Positions 1 to 9,008 of a stretch of 64,000 nt of DNA are shown one piece after another; positions within the stretch are counted from its first letter, which is position 1, and the number at the start of each line of letters is the position of its first letter. The translations under genes and the position numbers were made by a program. Below the pieces are notes generated by a model that was given only the letters and a program-made list of their open reading frames with translations, ran no database searches and was not told where the DNA came from. Source of the stretch: JANXSS01 sp040385645 (GTDB taxonomy: Bacteria; Pseudomonadota; Gammaproteobacteria; Burkholderiales; Burkholderiaceae_D). Location: contig JAZKGZ010000002.1 in NCBI GenBank assembly GCA_040385645.1, positions 1 to 64,000 on the forward strand. Direction: 5' to 3'.

Positions 1-35
1 AGATTTTTAACCGCAGACTCTATGTCGGTTTCGTA

Positions 36-1457
36 CTAAATTGGGTAGCAGGTCACTAGCATAGCCATTGCAGCGACCGCTCCCGGCTCGTTCGCATGCA
101 CGCAATTAAGCCGCAAATGATGCCCGAGCTGCCCGGAAGCAGAAAACAATGGCCCCGGCATAAAAGCGATGCGTTGTGCCAGCGCTTCCCGATGCAAAGC
201 CAACACATCTACGTCCGGCGGCAACGTCACCCACAATACGAAGCCGCCTTGCGGTTCCGAAACGAGGCACTCCCCGGGAAATGCCTCGACAACAGCCTGA
301 CGCATCGTGGCGATGCGCTGTGCCATCAGGCGTCTGATCTTTCGAAGATGATTATCGAAGCGGCTGCTGCCGATGAAGTCGGCAACGACAGCTTGCGATA
401 AGTGACTGGTTGCGCCGCTCGACACCGTTTTCAGAAAAGCCACGCGTGCTGCGTATTTTCCAGCAGCGACATAGCCTACTCGCAGTGCGGGGCCGAGGGT
501 TTTGGAAAACGACGAACATAACAACACGTTGCCGGTCTCGTCGTAGGCTTTCAGTGGCCACGGCTGGGTCAGAGCGAATACCAGTTCGCGGTACACATCG
601 TCTTCGATTATCGGTATGTCGAAGCGTGATGCCAGTCCTGCCAGCCGTTTCTTATCGGCTTCGGGCATGATGCTGCCGGTAGGATTATTGACGTTCGGCG
701 TTAGCAAGCAGGCATTGACCAATCCTTCCCGCATCGCCAGTTCAAGCGCATCGACGGATGCGCCGGTCGATGGATGCATCGGTATCTCAAGCGCTTTCAG
801 GCCCAGGCTCTCCAACAATTGCAGTAAGACGAAGAACGATGCCGATTCCACCGCGACCGTGTCGCCCGGCTTGGTCACTGCGCGCAAGCACAGGCTGATG
901 GCTTCGGTGCAGGAACTGGTGACGACGATTTCGCCGGCGTCGACCTGGCCCCAGTCGAGCGAACGCCGAACGATTTGCCGTAAAAATTGCGGCTCATTGA
1001 TGTCGAAATAACCGTGATGAGAAAACAGCTTGCCGGCCCGCCGCGCAACTGCACCGACATCGCGCTGCAGCCTGGCCGTGGGCAGCAGTTCTTCGGTCGG
1101 CAATGCCGAACCGAGATGCACCAACCCAGGTGCGTTGTGGGCAGCGATCACATCCGACAAAAAATTGGATACGCCGACATGCGTCGATGAGCTTAAAGCC
1201 CGCGCTTCCGTATGGTCAGTTACGACACGAGCACGATGCCGCACATAAAAACCGGCTTGCGGCCTGGCCTCGACCAAACCTCTGGTTTCCAATAATTGTA
1301 AAGCTTGCACCACGGTGCTGACAGACAAATGTTTTTGCTGGGCGAGGCGCCGAATTGACGGCAAGCGCTCGCCTGCTACGAATACCTGTGCATAGATGGC
1401 TATAGCCAACTCGTCGGCCAGGCGTTCGTAGAAAGGCGTACGTTGATCGGTCGACAT
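36..1457 (-). CDS. MocR-type GntR/aminotransferase transcriptional regulator
   Basis: This is a transcription factor of the MocR group: an N-terminal winged helix of the GntR type (about residues 5-75) followed by a fold-type I aminotransferase domain (about 110-470). The PLP-binding lysine lies in the segment SSFSKTLGP, at about residue 319. MocR proteins usually sense PLP-linked metabolites or amines and regulate a neighbouring divergent gene. The start is placed at MSTDQRTPF, because the longer reading frame adds 32 residues unlike the family. The gene is divergent from the DUF2917 gene, and the shared 207-base interval is the likely regulatory region. The regulated pathway cannot be told from the sequence. 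Confidence 0.88.
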   Translation of the reverse strand: MSTDQRTPFYERLADELAIAIYAQVFVAGERLPSIRRLAQQKHLSVSTVVQALQLLETRGLVEARPQAGFYVRHRARVVTDHTEARALSSSTHVGVSNFLSDVIAAHNAPGLVHLGSALPTEELLPTARLQRDVGAVARRAGKLFSHHGYFDINEPQFLRQIVRRSLDWGQVDAGEIVVTSSCTEAISLCLRAVTKPGDTVAVESASFFVLLQLLESLGLKALEIPMHPSTGASVDALELAMREGLVNACLLTPNVNNPTGSIMPEADKKRLAGLASRFDIPIIEDDVYRELVFALTQPWPLKAYDETGNVLLCSSFSKTLGPALRVGYVAAGKYAARVAFLKTVSSGATSHLSQAVVADFIGSSRFDNHLRKIRRLMAQRIATMRQAVVEAFPGECLVSEPQGGFVLWVTLPPDVDVLALHREALAQRIAFMPGPLFSASGQLGHHLRLNCVHANEPGAVAAMAMLVTCYPI

Positions 1458-1578
1458 GAGGGTTTGCGCTAAAGAAATGCACGGATGGTTCGTACTGAAT
1501 GACGCTAGCGATAACCTCGCCAGGAAACAAGATACACCTGCATCGAAATTCAACCGATACAGTTTTTCAGCATGGAAA

Positions 1579-1593
1579 TTGTACGCAATACAA
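1579..1593. promoter_or_regulatory. Possible operator in the mocR/DUF2917 divergent region
   Basis: TTGTA and TACAA form an inverted repeat separated by five bases, between the divergent starts at 1457 and 1665. It is a short repeat and could occur by chance. The position suits a regulator-binding site, but nothing ties it to the MocR protein directly. Confidence 0.2.
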
Positions 1594-1664
1594 AAATCGT
1601 TTGGTGCGTCTGTTTCTTAGCGGAGGTCTTGTCTACGATAGTGCTCTACATAGACAGGTGCAAC

Positions 1665-2048
1665 ATGATCAATCGTTTATTTTGCAACAGGCGTTCTTCG
1701 GAACAAATCGTCACGCTGGTTAGTGGGCAATATGTGCGTATGGTATCGATAGCGGGATGGCGTGTTCAGGCATTCAGTGGCATGGCGTTACTAACTTTTT
1801 ACAACGTCGATGAAGACACTCTGTTACATGATGGATGCGTATCGGTTATTCCAAACGACGGTCTGGTAATCATCGAGGCGATCGGCGCGTGCCGATTGTG
1901 CTTACGTGGCCCTGAGCGAAGATTGAAAGCATTACGTGAAAAATGCCCGCCGGACGTTCGTCGGGCGGGCATTTTAGGGCGACTCGGTTTAGATTTCTAC
2001 CGGTTCGCTTTCTTCAGGTGTAGTAACGGTGATCGAATCAAACGGTAA
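1665..2048 (+). CDS. DUF2917 family protein
   Basis: This is a small protein of about 127 residues. Its core (SGQYVRMVS, then an alternation of short beta-strand-like segments ending in EAIGACRLCL) resembles DUF2917, a small family of unknown function common in Burkholderiales. The start at 1665 is chosen because AGGTG lies just upstream and the family core begins soon after; an in-frame ATG at 1572 would add 31 unusual residues. The last 36 or so codons run through a strong terminator hairpin (1940-1975) and do not look like the family, so the true 3' end may have been altered by a frameshift. No function is assigned. Confidence 0.6.
   Translation: MINRLFCNRRSSEQIVTLVSGQYVRMVSIAGWRVQAFSGMALLTFYNVDEDTLLHDGCVSVIPNDGLVIIEAIGACRLCLRGPERRLKALREKCPPDVRRAGILGRLGLDFYRFAFFRCSNGDRIKR
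1940..1975. terminator. Bidirectional rho-independent terminator
   Basis: A long stem (17 bases per arm with one mismatch; core AAAATGCCCGCC against its complement) is followed by TTTTA on the plus strand and TTTTT on the minus strand. On the minus strand it lies just beyond the lipoprotein gene and would end the DUF4331-lipoprotein transcript. On the plus strand it falls inside the annotated end of the DUF2917 gene. Confidence 0.8.
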
Positions 2049-2231
2049 TACATCGGGACTGTCACCGTCCAGTGCAATCAACGCCCGCACTTGGGCAATA
2101 AAACCGTCGTCGGCTATGCCGCCATTACCATTGGCGCCGATACTACGGTCGGTGCCACCGCCGCAGCCGGCCAGCGTCAACATCATGCCTGCGGCTGCGA
2201 TACCGGATATCCATCTTTTGGTTGAGGTCAT
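1989..2231 (-). CDS. Small lipoprotein of unknown function
   Basis: This protein of 80 residues has a charged N-terminus, a short hydrophobic stretch and a lipobox ending LAGC, with the modified cysteine at about residue 23. Gly-rich residues follow, as in many exported lipoproteins, and the C-terminus is acidic. It lies 14 bases downstream of the DUF4331 gene on the same strand and ends at a strong terminator, so the two are probably co-transcribed. No known family is recognised. An accessory role to the DUF4331 protein is inferred from position only. Confidence 0.65.
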   Translation of the reverse strand: MTSTKRWISGIAAAGMMLTLAGCGGGTDRSIGANGNGGIADDGFIAQVRALIALDGDSPDVLPFDSITVTTPEESEPVEI

Positions 2232-2245
2232 CTGCTGCTCCTGGA

Positions 2246-3745
2246 TTATTGATTGCCTGGAAGCGGCGTGTTGAGGTACGGGAATGCTGGCTTGAAGTCG
2301 ACTGCCGTCTTACGCACGCCGTCGGTGATTGCAGCACCGCCGGCAGGCGCATCCGATGGCTTACAACCGACTGCCAACGTGTCGGTGTTACCCGTCAACG
2401 TGCACAACGCACCCATGGCTACACGCAATGCAACGTCGACCACGTCGTCACCCGGACGACGACCGTTCGGAAAACCGGCAGTATCGCCACCGGCGAATCC
2501 CAACGGACTTTGCGCAGCTGGTGCCACTGGCGCGATGGAAGTATTCAACCGCAGCATTTCCGACGGGGTAACAACCGCTTGGCGATTCAATCCGGAGAAG
2601 CCGGTCAGGAACGCAGTGACCAGATCGGTACGCGGGAAGTTTGTCGGTGCCGGTGCAGCCGGGAACAATGTCTGAATCAGGGCTGGCAGAGTCGGGTTCG
2701 TGACGTAGTCGGCAAACTGGCCGTCGTCGCGTGGCTTCGATGCGTTAAAACGATCCTTGTCTTCCATGCCGATGATCACTTCATTCACGAGCGGCATACC
2801 GAGCCGTGAAACTTGTACCCATGGCCCGCCCTCCTTAGTCGCCAGATTCAGATTCGAACCGGGTTTAGGATTGACCAAACGACCTTGCCGCACGCTGGCA
2901 GTGGTGAAAGCACCCACGACTGGATCGGTACCTTTAACCAGACATGAAATCGGCAGCTCCATTGCAATCGACGTAACGTTCTTGTCTTCGAGATTGTTCG
3001 CATTTCCATTGACTTCTGGGCCAAGCGGATTCACGTTGATCAAGTCGAAAACTTTGCCTAAGGCGATGTAGAAAGGCTCTTTGCGCTGACCCACGAACAC
3101 GCGGGCGGTACCGCAACCGGGTATTGCAACGTTATAGATATGTTGATTGGCATAGGCTTCGTAGCCAGCTGCACTGCCGAACGATTTGTCGCCAATGTTA
3201 TCGACTGGCTTGTCGAACTCGGCCGAACCGTTCGCTGCGTTGGTTAAACGGGTACGCGCACCGGTACGGCGATCGTCGGTCACCATGTCGATGGTGTAGG
3301 TTTCACGCACATTCAGCGACGCTGGATTCACACCGGAAACGGTGCCGGAATTGATCAACGGTATCAACACGTTCTTGCCGCCCACGGGTAATGCTGTGCG
3401 CTTAGACGTATTTTTAAAACGGAACTGAAACGTCGTGTGTTCCTTGGCATCGCCGACATTATCGAAATGAATTTCGTACAAGGCATTGGCGTCGAGCTGA
3501 TTGAAGTTCGGTCCGCTGTAGGCATCTTGCAAAGGCACATAATTCGCCAGCACCGTTACGAAACCCTGCCGATTAGGCTCGTAGCTACGAAAAAAATAAA
3601 AATCGGTGCCGTCCACCTTTGGTTGGCCGGCGATGAACGGGCCCTCGCGGTGGCTGGAAGCCATCGACGGGGCTGTTGCGGCAGCAAGTACAACACCGGC
3701 AACGATCGCCGCTAGTGGATGTAATTTTAAATTCGTAGGTAGCAT
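2246..3745 (-). CDS. DUF4331 family exported protein
   Basis: This protein of 499 residues has a signal peptide (hydrophobic stretch about 12-30, ending SMASSHREG). The mature part opens with the SSHREGP motif and the DGTDFYFFRSYEP stretch typical of DUF4331, a family of exported proteins of unknown function. Near the middle there are Gly/Asn-rich loops and the segment PLGPEVNGN. In many proteobacteria DUF4331 genes are found near HupE-like and parvulin-like genes; here such genes lie at 38.3-43.0 kb, not adjacent. The gene is followed by a small lipoprotein gene on the same strand. Confidence 0.85.
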   Translation of the reverse strand: MLPTNLKLHPLAAIVAGVVLAAATAPSMASSHREGPFIAGQPKVDGTDFYFFRSYEPNRQGFVTVLANYVPLQDAYSGPNFNQLDANALYEIHFDNVGDAKEHTTFQFRFKNTSKRTALPVGGKNVLIPLINSGTVSGVNPASLNVRETYTIDMVTDDRRTGARTRLTNAANGSAEFDKPVDNIGDKSFGSAAGYEAYANQHIYNVAIPGCGTARVFVGQRKEPFYIALGKVFDLINVNPLGPEVNGNANNLEDKNVTSIAMELPISCLVKGTDPVVGAFTTASVRQGRLVNPKPGSNLNLATKEGGPWVQVSRLGMPLVNEVIIGMEDKDRFNASKPRDDGQFADYVTNPTLPALIQTLFPAAPAPTNFPRTDLVTAFLTGFSGLNRQAVVTPSEMLRLNTSIAPVAPAAQSPLGFAGGDTAGFPNGRRPGDDVVDVALRVAMGALCTLTGNTDTLAVGCKPSDAPAGGAAITDGVRKTAVDFKPAFPYLNTPLPGNQ

Positions 3746-4084
3746 GGGAAAGCTTTCGAAAGGGAGACCGGTTAAGGCCGGATGAAGTACGCGATAGAAT
3801 CAAGCACGAATTAGGCAACAAAGCAGTACAGAAACGAAGTAGGACAACCGCACACAACTAAGTTACGCAACATCCACGTTGTCGCTCTTCTTAAACAACG
3901 TGTTGAAAATGCGATGCAACGTAGACTTACAACTGGTTCGAGCAAGAAAACAAACAATTACGATACCGACTTGCAACAGCGAGCCACTCTCTGCTAATCG
4001 ACGAACCCTGTATGTTCGCTATCAAACTTACTTAGAGCAAATTTTGCAGTTGTTGTTTTTTCTACAGCGTAAGAGTGCACCTTC
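3746..4084. other. Intergenic region upstream of the DUF4331 gene
   Basis: These 339 bases separate the DUF4331 start from the end of corA. The stretch is AT-rich and probably carries the DUF4331 promoter on the minus strand. I see no convincing gene, terminator or repeat in it. Confidence 0.5.
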
Positions 4085-5050
4085 CTACTTTAGCCACCCT
4101 CGACGTCGGAAATACCAGAGCGGAACCACGGCGCTGGCCAACATCAACCCTAGTGAAAGCGGATAGCCCGCAAGCCATTTCAACTCAGGCATGAAATCGA
4201 AATTCATACCGTAGATGCTGGCTACCAGGGTTGGCGGAAGAAACGCCGCGGCAGCAACTGAAAAAATTTTGATGATTTTATTTTGATTGATGTTAATGAA
4301 GCCGACGGTAGCGTCCATCAGGAAGTTGATCTTGTCGAACAAAAATGCCGTATGCCCATCTAGGGAATCGATGTCGCGCATAATGCGCCGCGCTTCCTCG
4401 AATTGCTCGCTGTTGAGTAGCCTGCCGCGCATCAAGAAGCTAACTGCACGCCTCGTGTCCATCATGTTGCGGCGAATCCGACCGTTCAAATCTTCCTCTT
4501 GCGCGATGGCATTGAGTACGCTCGCGGCACCTTCGTCCGTCATCTCTTTTTGCAATACCGAATGGCTGACTTCTTCCAGGCTCTGATAAATACCTTCCAG
4601 AGCATCGGCCGAATATTCGGCATCGGTGGCATACAGATCTAGCAAGACATCTTTGTATTCTTCAATTGAGCCAGGACGAGAACGGGCGCGCAGCCGTACC
4701 AGTCGGAAGACCGGCAGGTCGTCGGTATGCACGGAAAACAGCATGTTTTTAGTAAGGATGAAAGCGACGGTAACGACGCGCCAAGGGCCATCGCCCTCTT
4801 CCAGCAGAAAATCCGTGCGCAAATGGATGTCGCCGTTTTCCGCTTCGTAGTAACGCGCCGAGGCTTCGATATCCTTGACCTCATCCTCGCCAGGCAAGGT
4901 CACGCCGTAAGTCAGTTTGACGAGCGAACGCTCGCTCTCGTCTGGGTCGGTCAGATCGACCCAGACCGGTTTGGCCGCCTGCAAAGCCAACGGCCCCTCG
5001 ATCGGAACCTGATTCAGCCGTCCATTTTGCAAGATGAATGCGTTGATCAT
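4085..5050 (-). CDS. corA: CorA-type magnesium transporter
   Basis: CorA is a homopentameric inner-membrane channel for Mg2+ (also Co2+ and Ni2+). The 321-residue length is normal. The long cytoplasmic N-terminal domain is followed by two C-terminal membrane helices. The signature YGMNF (residues 280-284) closes the first helix, with FMPEL in the loop, and the protein ends in the basic tail RRRGWLK. The start is ATG at 5050. It stands alone, divergent from the M48 protease gene. Confidence 0.93.
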   Translation of the reverse strand: MINAFILQNGRLNQVPIEGPLALQAAKPVWVDLTDPDESERSLVKLTYGVTLPGEDEVKDIEASARYYEAENGDIHLRTDFLLEEGDGPWRVVTVAFILTKNMLFSVHTDDLPVFRLVRLRARSRPGSIEEYKDVLLDLYATDAEYSADALEGIYQSLEEVSHSVLQKEMTDEGAASVLNAIAQEEDLNGRIRRNMMDTRRAVSFLMRGRLLNSEQFEEARRIMRDIDSLDGHTAFLFDKINFLMDATVGFININQNKIIKIFSVAAAAFLPPTLVASIYGMNFDFMPELKWLAGYPLSLGLMLASAVVPLWYFRRRGWLK

Positions 5051-5212
5051 ATGGCGGGTCTATGGCTGATGCAATTTAATTTGCACGGATTGTAACTTGA
5101 GCAAAGCTAATCTGCTGCAGTGTGCGCCCATCTTTCTATCGTTCTTTTTAAGCACCCGGGAAAGCCATTCACCTTCGACTACAATTCATTCATCATTTTA
5201 TTGGAACGACTC

Positions 5213-6031
5213 ATGACACAAATCTATCCCGCACGGACGCGCATTCTCAAAACCTGCAGCATTACGCTGTTTTGTCTGGCGGGTTGCCAGTCGGTACAGA
5301 CGACCCAGCCCGGCGTAGTCGGCGTCGGCAGGCCACAGCAGATGTTGATCTCGTCGAGCGAAATTGCCCAGGCTTCTGAAAAGCAGTATGCCGAGGTAAT
5401 CAGCAAAGCCCGCCAGGAGGGCGTGTTGAATAAAAATTCGGCACAGGTAGCGCGGGTGCGTTCAATCACAGAACGCTTGATACGGCAGACCACCGTGCTG
5501 CGGCCCGATGCTCAGGCCTGGAAGTGGGAAATCAATGTGCTGGATTCGTCCGAGGTGAATGCCTGGTGCATGCCCGGTGGCAAAATCGCGGTCTACACCG
5601 GCTTAATCGATAAGTTGCGCGTCACCGACGACGAGCTGGCTGCCGTGATTGGTCATGAGATAGCGCATGCACTGCGTGAGCACGCGCGGGAAAGGGCTTC
5701 GCAACAGGCAGTTGCAGGCTTGGGTATCCAGGTCATATCGACCGTCGCTGGTGTCGGCGCGCTCGGCACCAAAGGCATGGAGTATGCCTACATGGGCTTG
5801 CTGGGCTTACCGAATTCGCGCAATCATGAAGTCGAGGCCGACCGTCTCGGTGTCGAACTGGCTGCACGTGCCGGTTACGATCCCCGCGCCGCCGTCACGC
5901 TTTGGCAAAAGATGGGCCAGGCCGGCGGTGGTGAATTACCGAAATTTCTCTCGACCCATCCGTCGAGCGCCGACCGACAACGGGACTTAACGGACTACGC
6001 GGAACGTGTGATGCCGTTGTATAAGAAATAA
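5213..6031 (+). CDS. M48 family metalloprotease lipoprotein
   Basis: This is a zinc endopeptidase anchored in the outer membrane or periplasm, in the LoiP/YcaL/BepA-like group that acts in envelope protein quality control. The start at 5213 gives a signal peptide with a lipobox ending CLAGC (Cys about 25). The zinc motif HEIAH is at about residues 148-152, and the third ligand is probably the Glu in NHEVEADRLG. At 272 residues it has the protease domain but no TPR extension, which separates it from BepA. It lies alone, divergent from corA. Confidence 0.88.
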   Translation: MTQIYPARTRILKTCSITLFCLAGCQSVQTTQPGVVGVGRPQQMLISSSEIAQASEKQYAEVISKARQEGVLNKNSAQVARVRSITERLIRQTTVLRPDAQAWKWEINVLDSSEVNAWCMPGGKIAVYTGLIDKLRVTDDELAAVIGHEIAHALREHARERASQQAVAGLGIQVISTVAGVGALGTKGMEYAYMGLLGLPNSRNHEVEADRLGVELAARAGYDPRAAVTLWQKMGQAGGGELPKFLSTHPSSADRQRDLTDYAERVMPLYKK

Positions 6032-6197
6032 CCGGCAGGTGTAAATAGTCAGCGACGATTCAACGACATGCATTATCGTTCCGACTGCTTGAACGGTTAA
6101 AACCGTTGTGCGTGAATATTGCCTTCCTGCGGTCGGCTCCGCAGAATGCAGGATTGGCGCTATAGTCTCGGGTTGGTAAACATGCCTGGCGACTTAC

Positions 6198-7220
6198 ATG
6201 GATGACCTGCATAGCTACGACCTCATCATCGATGCGCGCTGCCCGCGTGAATTCGCCGAGGACCATATCCCCGGTGCGGTCAACCTCCCGGTTGTCAACG
6301 ATGAAGAATATGCCGAGGTCGGCACCCTGCATCGCACCGATGCCATGGGCGCTTATCAAATCGGGGTGCAATATTCATTGCGCAATATTGCGCGCCATCT
6401 TAGCGAAAGTGTCGCCGGCCTAAATCGCAAAAGCCGGATTCTGGTTTACTGTTTTCGTGGCGGCAAACGCAGCCGATTATGGTTCGATGCGCTGGACGTC
6501 ATCGGTTACCGTGTGGACAAACTCAAGGGTGGCTGGAAAGGGTATCGCCGCTGGGTCAATGAGCAGCTAAAGGTCGTGCCCGGAAAGTTTCAGTACAACG
6601 TCTTGAACGGGCCGACCGGCTGTGGGAAAACCCGTTTGCTGACTGCGTTGCGCCAAGCCGGCGCACAGGTGCTGGATCTGGAAGAGCTAGCGGCGCACCG
6701 CGGGTCGGTGATCGGTGCCCTGCCGGGCCGGCCACAGCCGCCCCAGAAATATTTCGACAGCCTGTTGTTGGATAATTTTTCCAGTTACTCCCCCGATCGA
6801 CCGATTTGGGTCGAGGCCGAAAGCAAGAAGATCGGCAATGTTCAGCTGCCAGAATCCTTATTGGTCGCCATGCGGGCTAGTAATGTGTTTTCGGTAAAAA
6901 CCGCGATGGCGCAGCGGGTACGGATGTGGCGCGAGGACTATGCGCATTTCGAAGACGATCCGGCGGCGCTGGTAACGAAACTGCAGTTTCTCGGGCCACT
7001 GGTGGGTAATGCCGAACTGAAGGAATGGGAAAACCTTGCGGAACGAAAAGCGATCCCCGAGTTGTTCGAACGCCTGATGACGACCCATTACGACGTTGCC
7101 TACAAGCGTTCCAGCCTGCGTAACTATCCGCAGTTGAGTAATGCGCCGGTGATCGCGCTTGACGATCTCTCTCCGGAGGCGCTGGGGGAAATTGCAAAAC
7201 TGCTAGCCGAACGGTGGTAA
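6198..7220 (+). CDS. mnmH: tRNA 2-selenouridine synthase
   Basis: MnmH (SelU/YbbB) replaces sulfur with selenium at the wobble 2-thiouridine of certain tRNAs, through a geranylated intermediate and with selenophosphate as donor. The N-terminal rhodanese domain carries the active cysteine in YCFRGGKRSR (Cys 85). The second part has a P-loop, GPTGCGKT (about 138-145), as in the family. The length of 340 residues is normal. The selenophosphate synthase gene selD is not in this window, so the selenium donor must come from elsewhere. Confidence 0.93.
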   Translation: MDDLHSYDLIIDARCPREFAEDHIPGAVNLPVVNDEEYAEVGTLHRTDAMGAYQIGVQYSLRNIARHLSESVAGLNRKSRILVYCFRGGKRSRLWFDALDVIGYRVDKLKGGWKGYRRWVNEQLKVVPGKFQYNVLNGPTGCGKTRLLTALRQAGAQVLDLEELAAHRGSVIGALPGRPQPPQKYFDSLLLDNFSSYSPDRPIWVEAESKKIGNVQLPESLLVAMRASNVFSVKTAMAQRVRMWREDYAHFEDDPAALVTKLQFLGPLVGNAELKEWENLAERKAIPELFERLMTTHYDVAYKRSSLRNYPQLSNAPVIALDDLSPEALGEIAKLLAERW

Positions 7221-7249
7221 CTCGGCATAAAAAATACAGTGAGATGCTA

Positions 7250-8515
7250 CTAGGAATCACCGGATTTTTCCAGTAGCTGGCTGTTTGAATCCAGCCTGAC
7301 CTGCAAAACATTTTGCAATTCTTCGGTCAACAGCGAACGTACATCGGCATATGCCTTGCGAACATGCACGATGAATGATTCAATTCGCGTTTCTGCCGCT
7401 TGCATAGTCGGCAATCCAAAGCGCGCATGATCCGCCAGCAGCGATTGCCGGGTAATGGCCGACGTACCTAAAGAGACCTGCATGAACAACCGGCTCGGAG
7501 TTTCATCCGGGTTGGGCACCACATCGAACGCCGGAGATAGGCGCCAGCGCTTTTCCGCATGCACATACGTTGCCGCATGATTGCGTGGATGATCGTCGTC
7601 GTTGCCGACGATGGCGTTAAATAGCATTCTGTCGAACAATTCGTGTAGATCTTCTATTGGCGCGCCAATGCGTTGCAACTCTTCTGCAAGCCGTGGATAA
7701 CTTGTGCGATCGGTATCGGCTGCAGTAGTCGGCGGGTAGGCAGTTTGCAGCAAAGATGCTGCGCTGATTGCCATACTGCGACGGCTGCCATTGCGATCGA
7801 ATCGCAGCACGCGCACGGCGCTGCGCATGCCGCTCAACGCATGGTGCCGCGTGTCGGCAAACCTCAATCCCGCGGCTCGTCCCCATTGCTGGGTTACATG
7901 TTCCAATAATGCAATATCCACTGTGTCGGTTGGAACCGAAGGTTTTACCAGCCAGTAGTCATTTCCATCCTGTAACGTCATCTTTGGTCGGGCACCACCC
8001 ATGCTGGGCGTAGCGAACAAGCGTTTGCGAATTGCTGCATTGCTTGGCGGTCGAGATGCCGCAATGGCCAGCATTTCATTGGTAAAAGCTTCCAGTTGCG
8101 GCAATTTCGGCGTTGCCAAGGCAGCGATATTTGGTGCCTTCGCCGAGCCGATGGCCAAGGCTCCCCACCGGTCGCTATTGCTCGACAAACGCAAGTAACG
8201 CAGTGCCCCGGCGCCTGCGGACAGGCCATGCTCGCGCTGTATCAACATCTGGCCCCACGCATCCGGCGCAGCATCGCGCAATACATCATGCAATCCCCCA
8301 TAACGCTCACGTTGCTGAAATTCACCTTGGATAAACGGCAAATTTACTGGATCGATCGACCAGGTAAATCCAGCTTCACGATAACTGTCGGCATAGCGAA
8401 AGATGCCCGGACCGTCTTTATTTGTCAGCCGAAAGCGACCGACCACTATCCATTCACCGCTGTCAGGGCGCTGCAAATACACATACAGTGGATTGGCTGG
8501 CTCAGAAATACTCAT
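7250..8515 (-). CDS. hipA: HipA family toxin kinase
   Basis: This is a HipA-like serine/threonine kinase toxin; in known cases the kinase phosphorylates a tRNA synthetase and slows growth. Visible features are a glycine-rich loop MGGARPK (about 172-178), a nucleotide-binding lysine in WLVKP, the catalytic segment GNDDDHPRNH (about 304-313), and SPAFDVVP for metal binding. The length of 421 residues is complete. The start overlaps the end of the antitoxin gene by 14 bases, so translation is probably coupled. The target of this member is unknown. Confidence 0.88.
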   Translation of the reverse strand: MSISEPANPLYVYLQRPDSGEWIVVGRFRLTNKDGPGIFRYADSYREAGFTWSIDPVNLPFIQGEFQQRERYGGLHDVLRDAAPDAWGQMLIQREHGLSAGAGALRYLRLSSNSDRWGALAIGSAKAPNIAALATPKLPQLEAFTNEMLAIAASRPPSNAAIRKRLFATPSMGGARPKMTLQDGNDYWLVKPSVPTDTVDIALLEHVTQQWGRAAGLRFADTRHHALSGMRSAVRVLRFDRNGSRRSMAISAASLLQTAYPPTTAADTDRTSYPRLAEELQRIGAPIEDLHELFDRMLFNAIVGNDDDHPRNHAATYVHAEKRWRLSPAFDVVPNPDETPSRLFMQVSLGTSAITRQSLLADHARFGLPTMQAAETRIESFIVHVRKAYADVRSLLTEELQNVLQVRLDSNSQLLEKSGDS

Positions 8516-8834
8516 CGTCTTCGTCGTTTGCCAGATGGACTCTCGCTCGCGTACTGCTCGTGGTCATGTGAAACCATTCCTTCGCCAACGGCGGTGTGGA
8601 TTGGTCCAGAAACCCCAGTACATGCATGGCTGCAAGATAAACACCGGCACCCACGGTTGGTTCGCCCTGCTCCAGACGCCGCAGTGTAGGATGCGAAATA
8701 TTCAGGCGATGAGATAAATCGCTGGCGCGAATGCCCTGCGCGATGCGCTGCTTTCGCACTGCAGCCCCCCACGTCCGTAGTTTTTCCATCACTAGTGTAG
8801 GGGCTAGAGAGTGTTTGGGATCTCGTTTGGGCAT
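8502..8834 (-). CDS. hipB: HipB-type helix-turn-helix antitoxin
   Basis: This protein of 110 residues has a Cro/C1-type helix-turn-helix (about 18-75) whose recognition segment contains SHPTLRRLEQGEP. It lies directly upstream of the HipA-like kinase gene and overlaps it, the standard antitoxin-toxin order. HipB proteins bind the toxin and repress their own promoter. A perfect 15-bp inverted repeat just upstream (8844-8892) is the likely operator. The acidic C-terminus (NDEDDEYF) is a feature that could mark the antitoxin for turnover, which is inference. Confidence 0.88.
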   Translation of the reverse strand: MPKRDPKHSLAPTLVMEKLRTWGAAVRKQRIAQGIRASDLSHRLNISHPTLRRLEQGEPTVGAGVYLAAMHVLGFLDQSTPPLAKEWFHMTTSSTRARVHLANDEDDEYF

Positions 8835-8843
8835 GTGAAATAC

Positions 8844-8892
8844 ATGAACATTAAAATTACATTATGCGCTATAAAAGAATTTTAATGTTCAT
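8844..8892. promoter_or_regulatory. Inverted-repeat operator of hipBA
   Basis: ATGAACATTAAAATT (8844-8858) is repeated exactly as its reverse complement at 8878-8892, with a 19-base AT-rich spacer that contains -10-like sequence on the minus strand. It begins ten bases upstream of the hipB start. The geometry fits a two-site HipB operator covering the promoter. Confidence 0.75.
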
Positions 8893-9008
8893 TTTTTGAT
8901 TCGCTTACACACTTGTAGGATTAGCGATCTTGCTTTCGTTACACTATCTCCAATCTTTTTAATCTCACACGCAATGCTTATAGCAATCTGCAATTCACAC
9001 TCTCCCTG

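Noticed and set aside
1572..1664. An upstream ATG for the DUF2917 gene
   Set aside because: It has no ribosome binding site, the added residues look unlike the family, and it lies in the probable promoter region.
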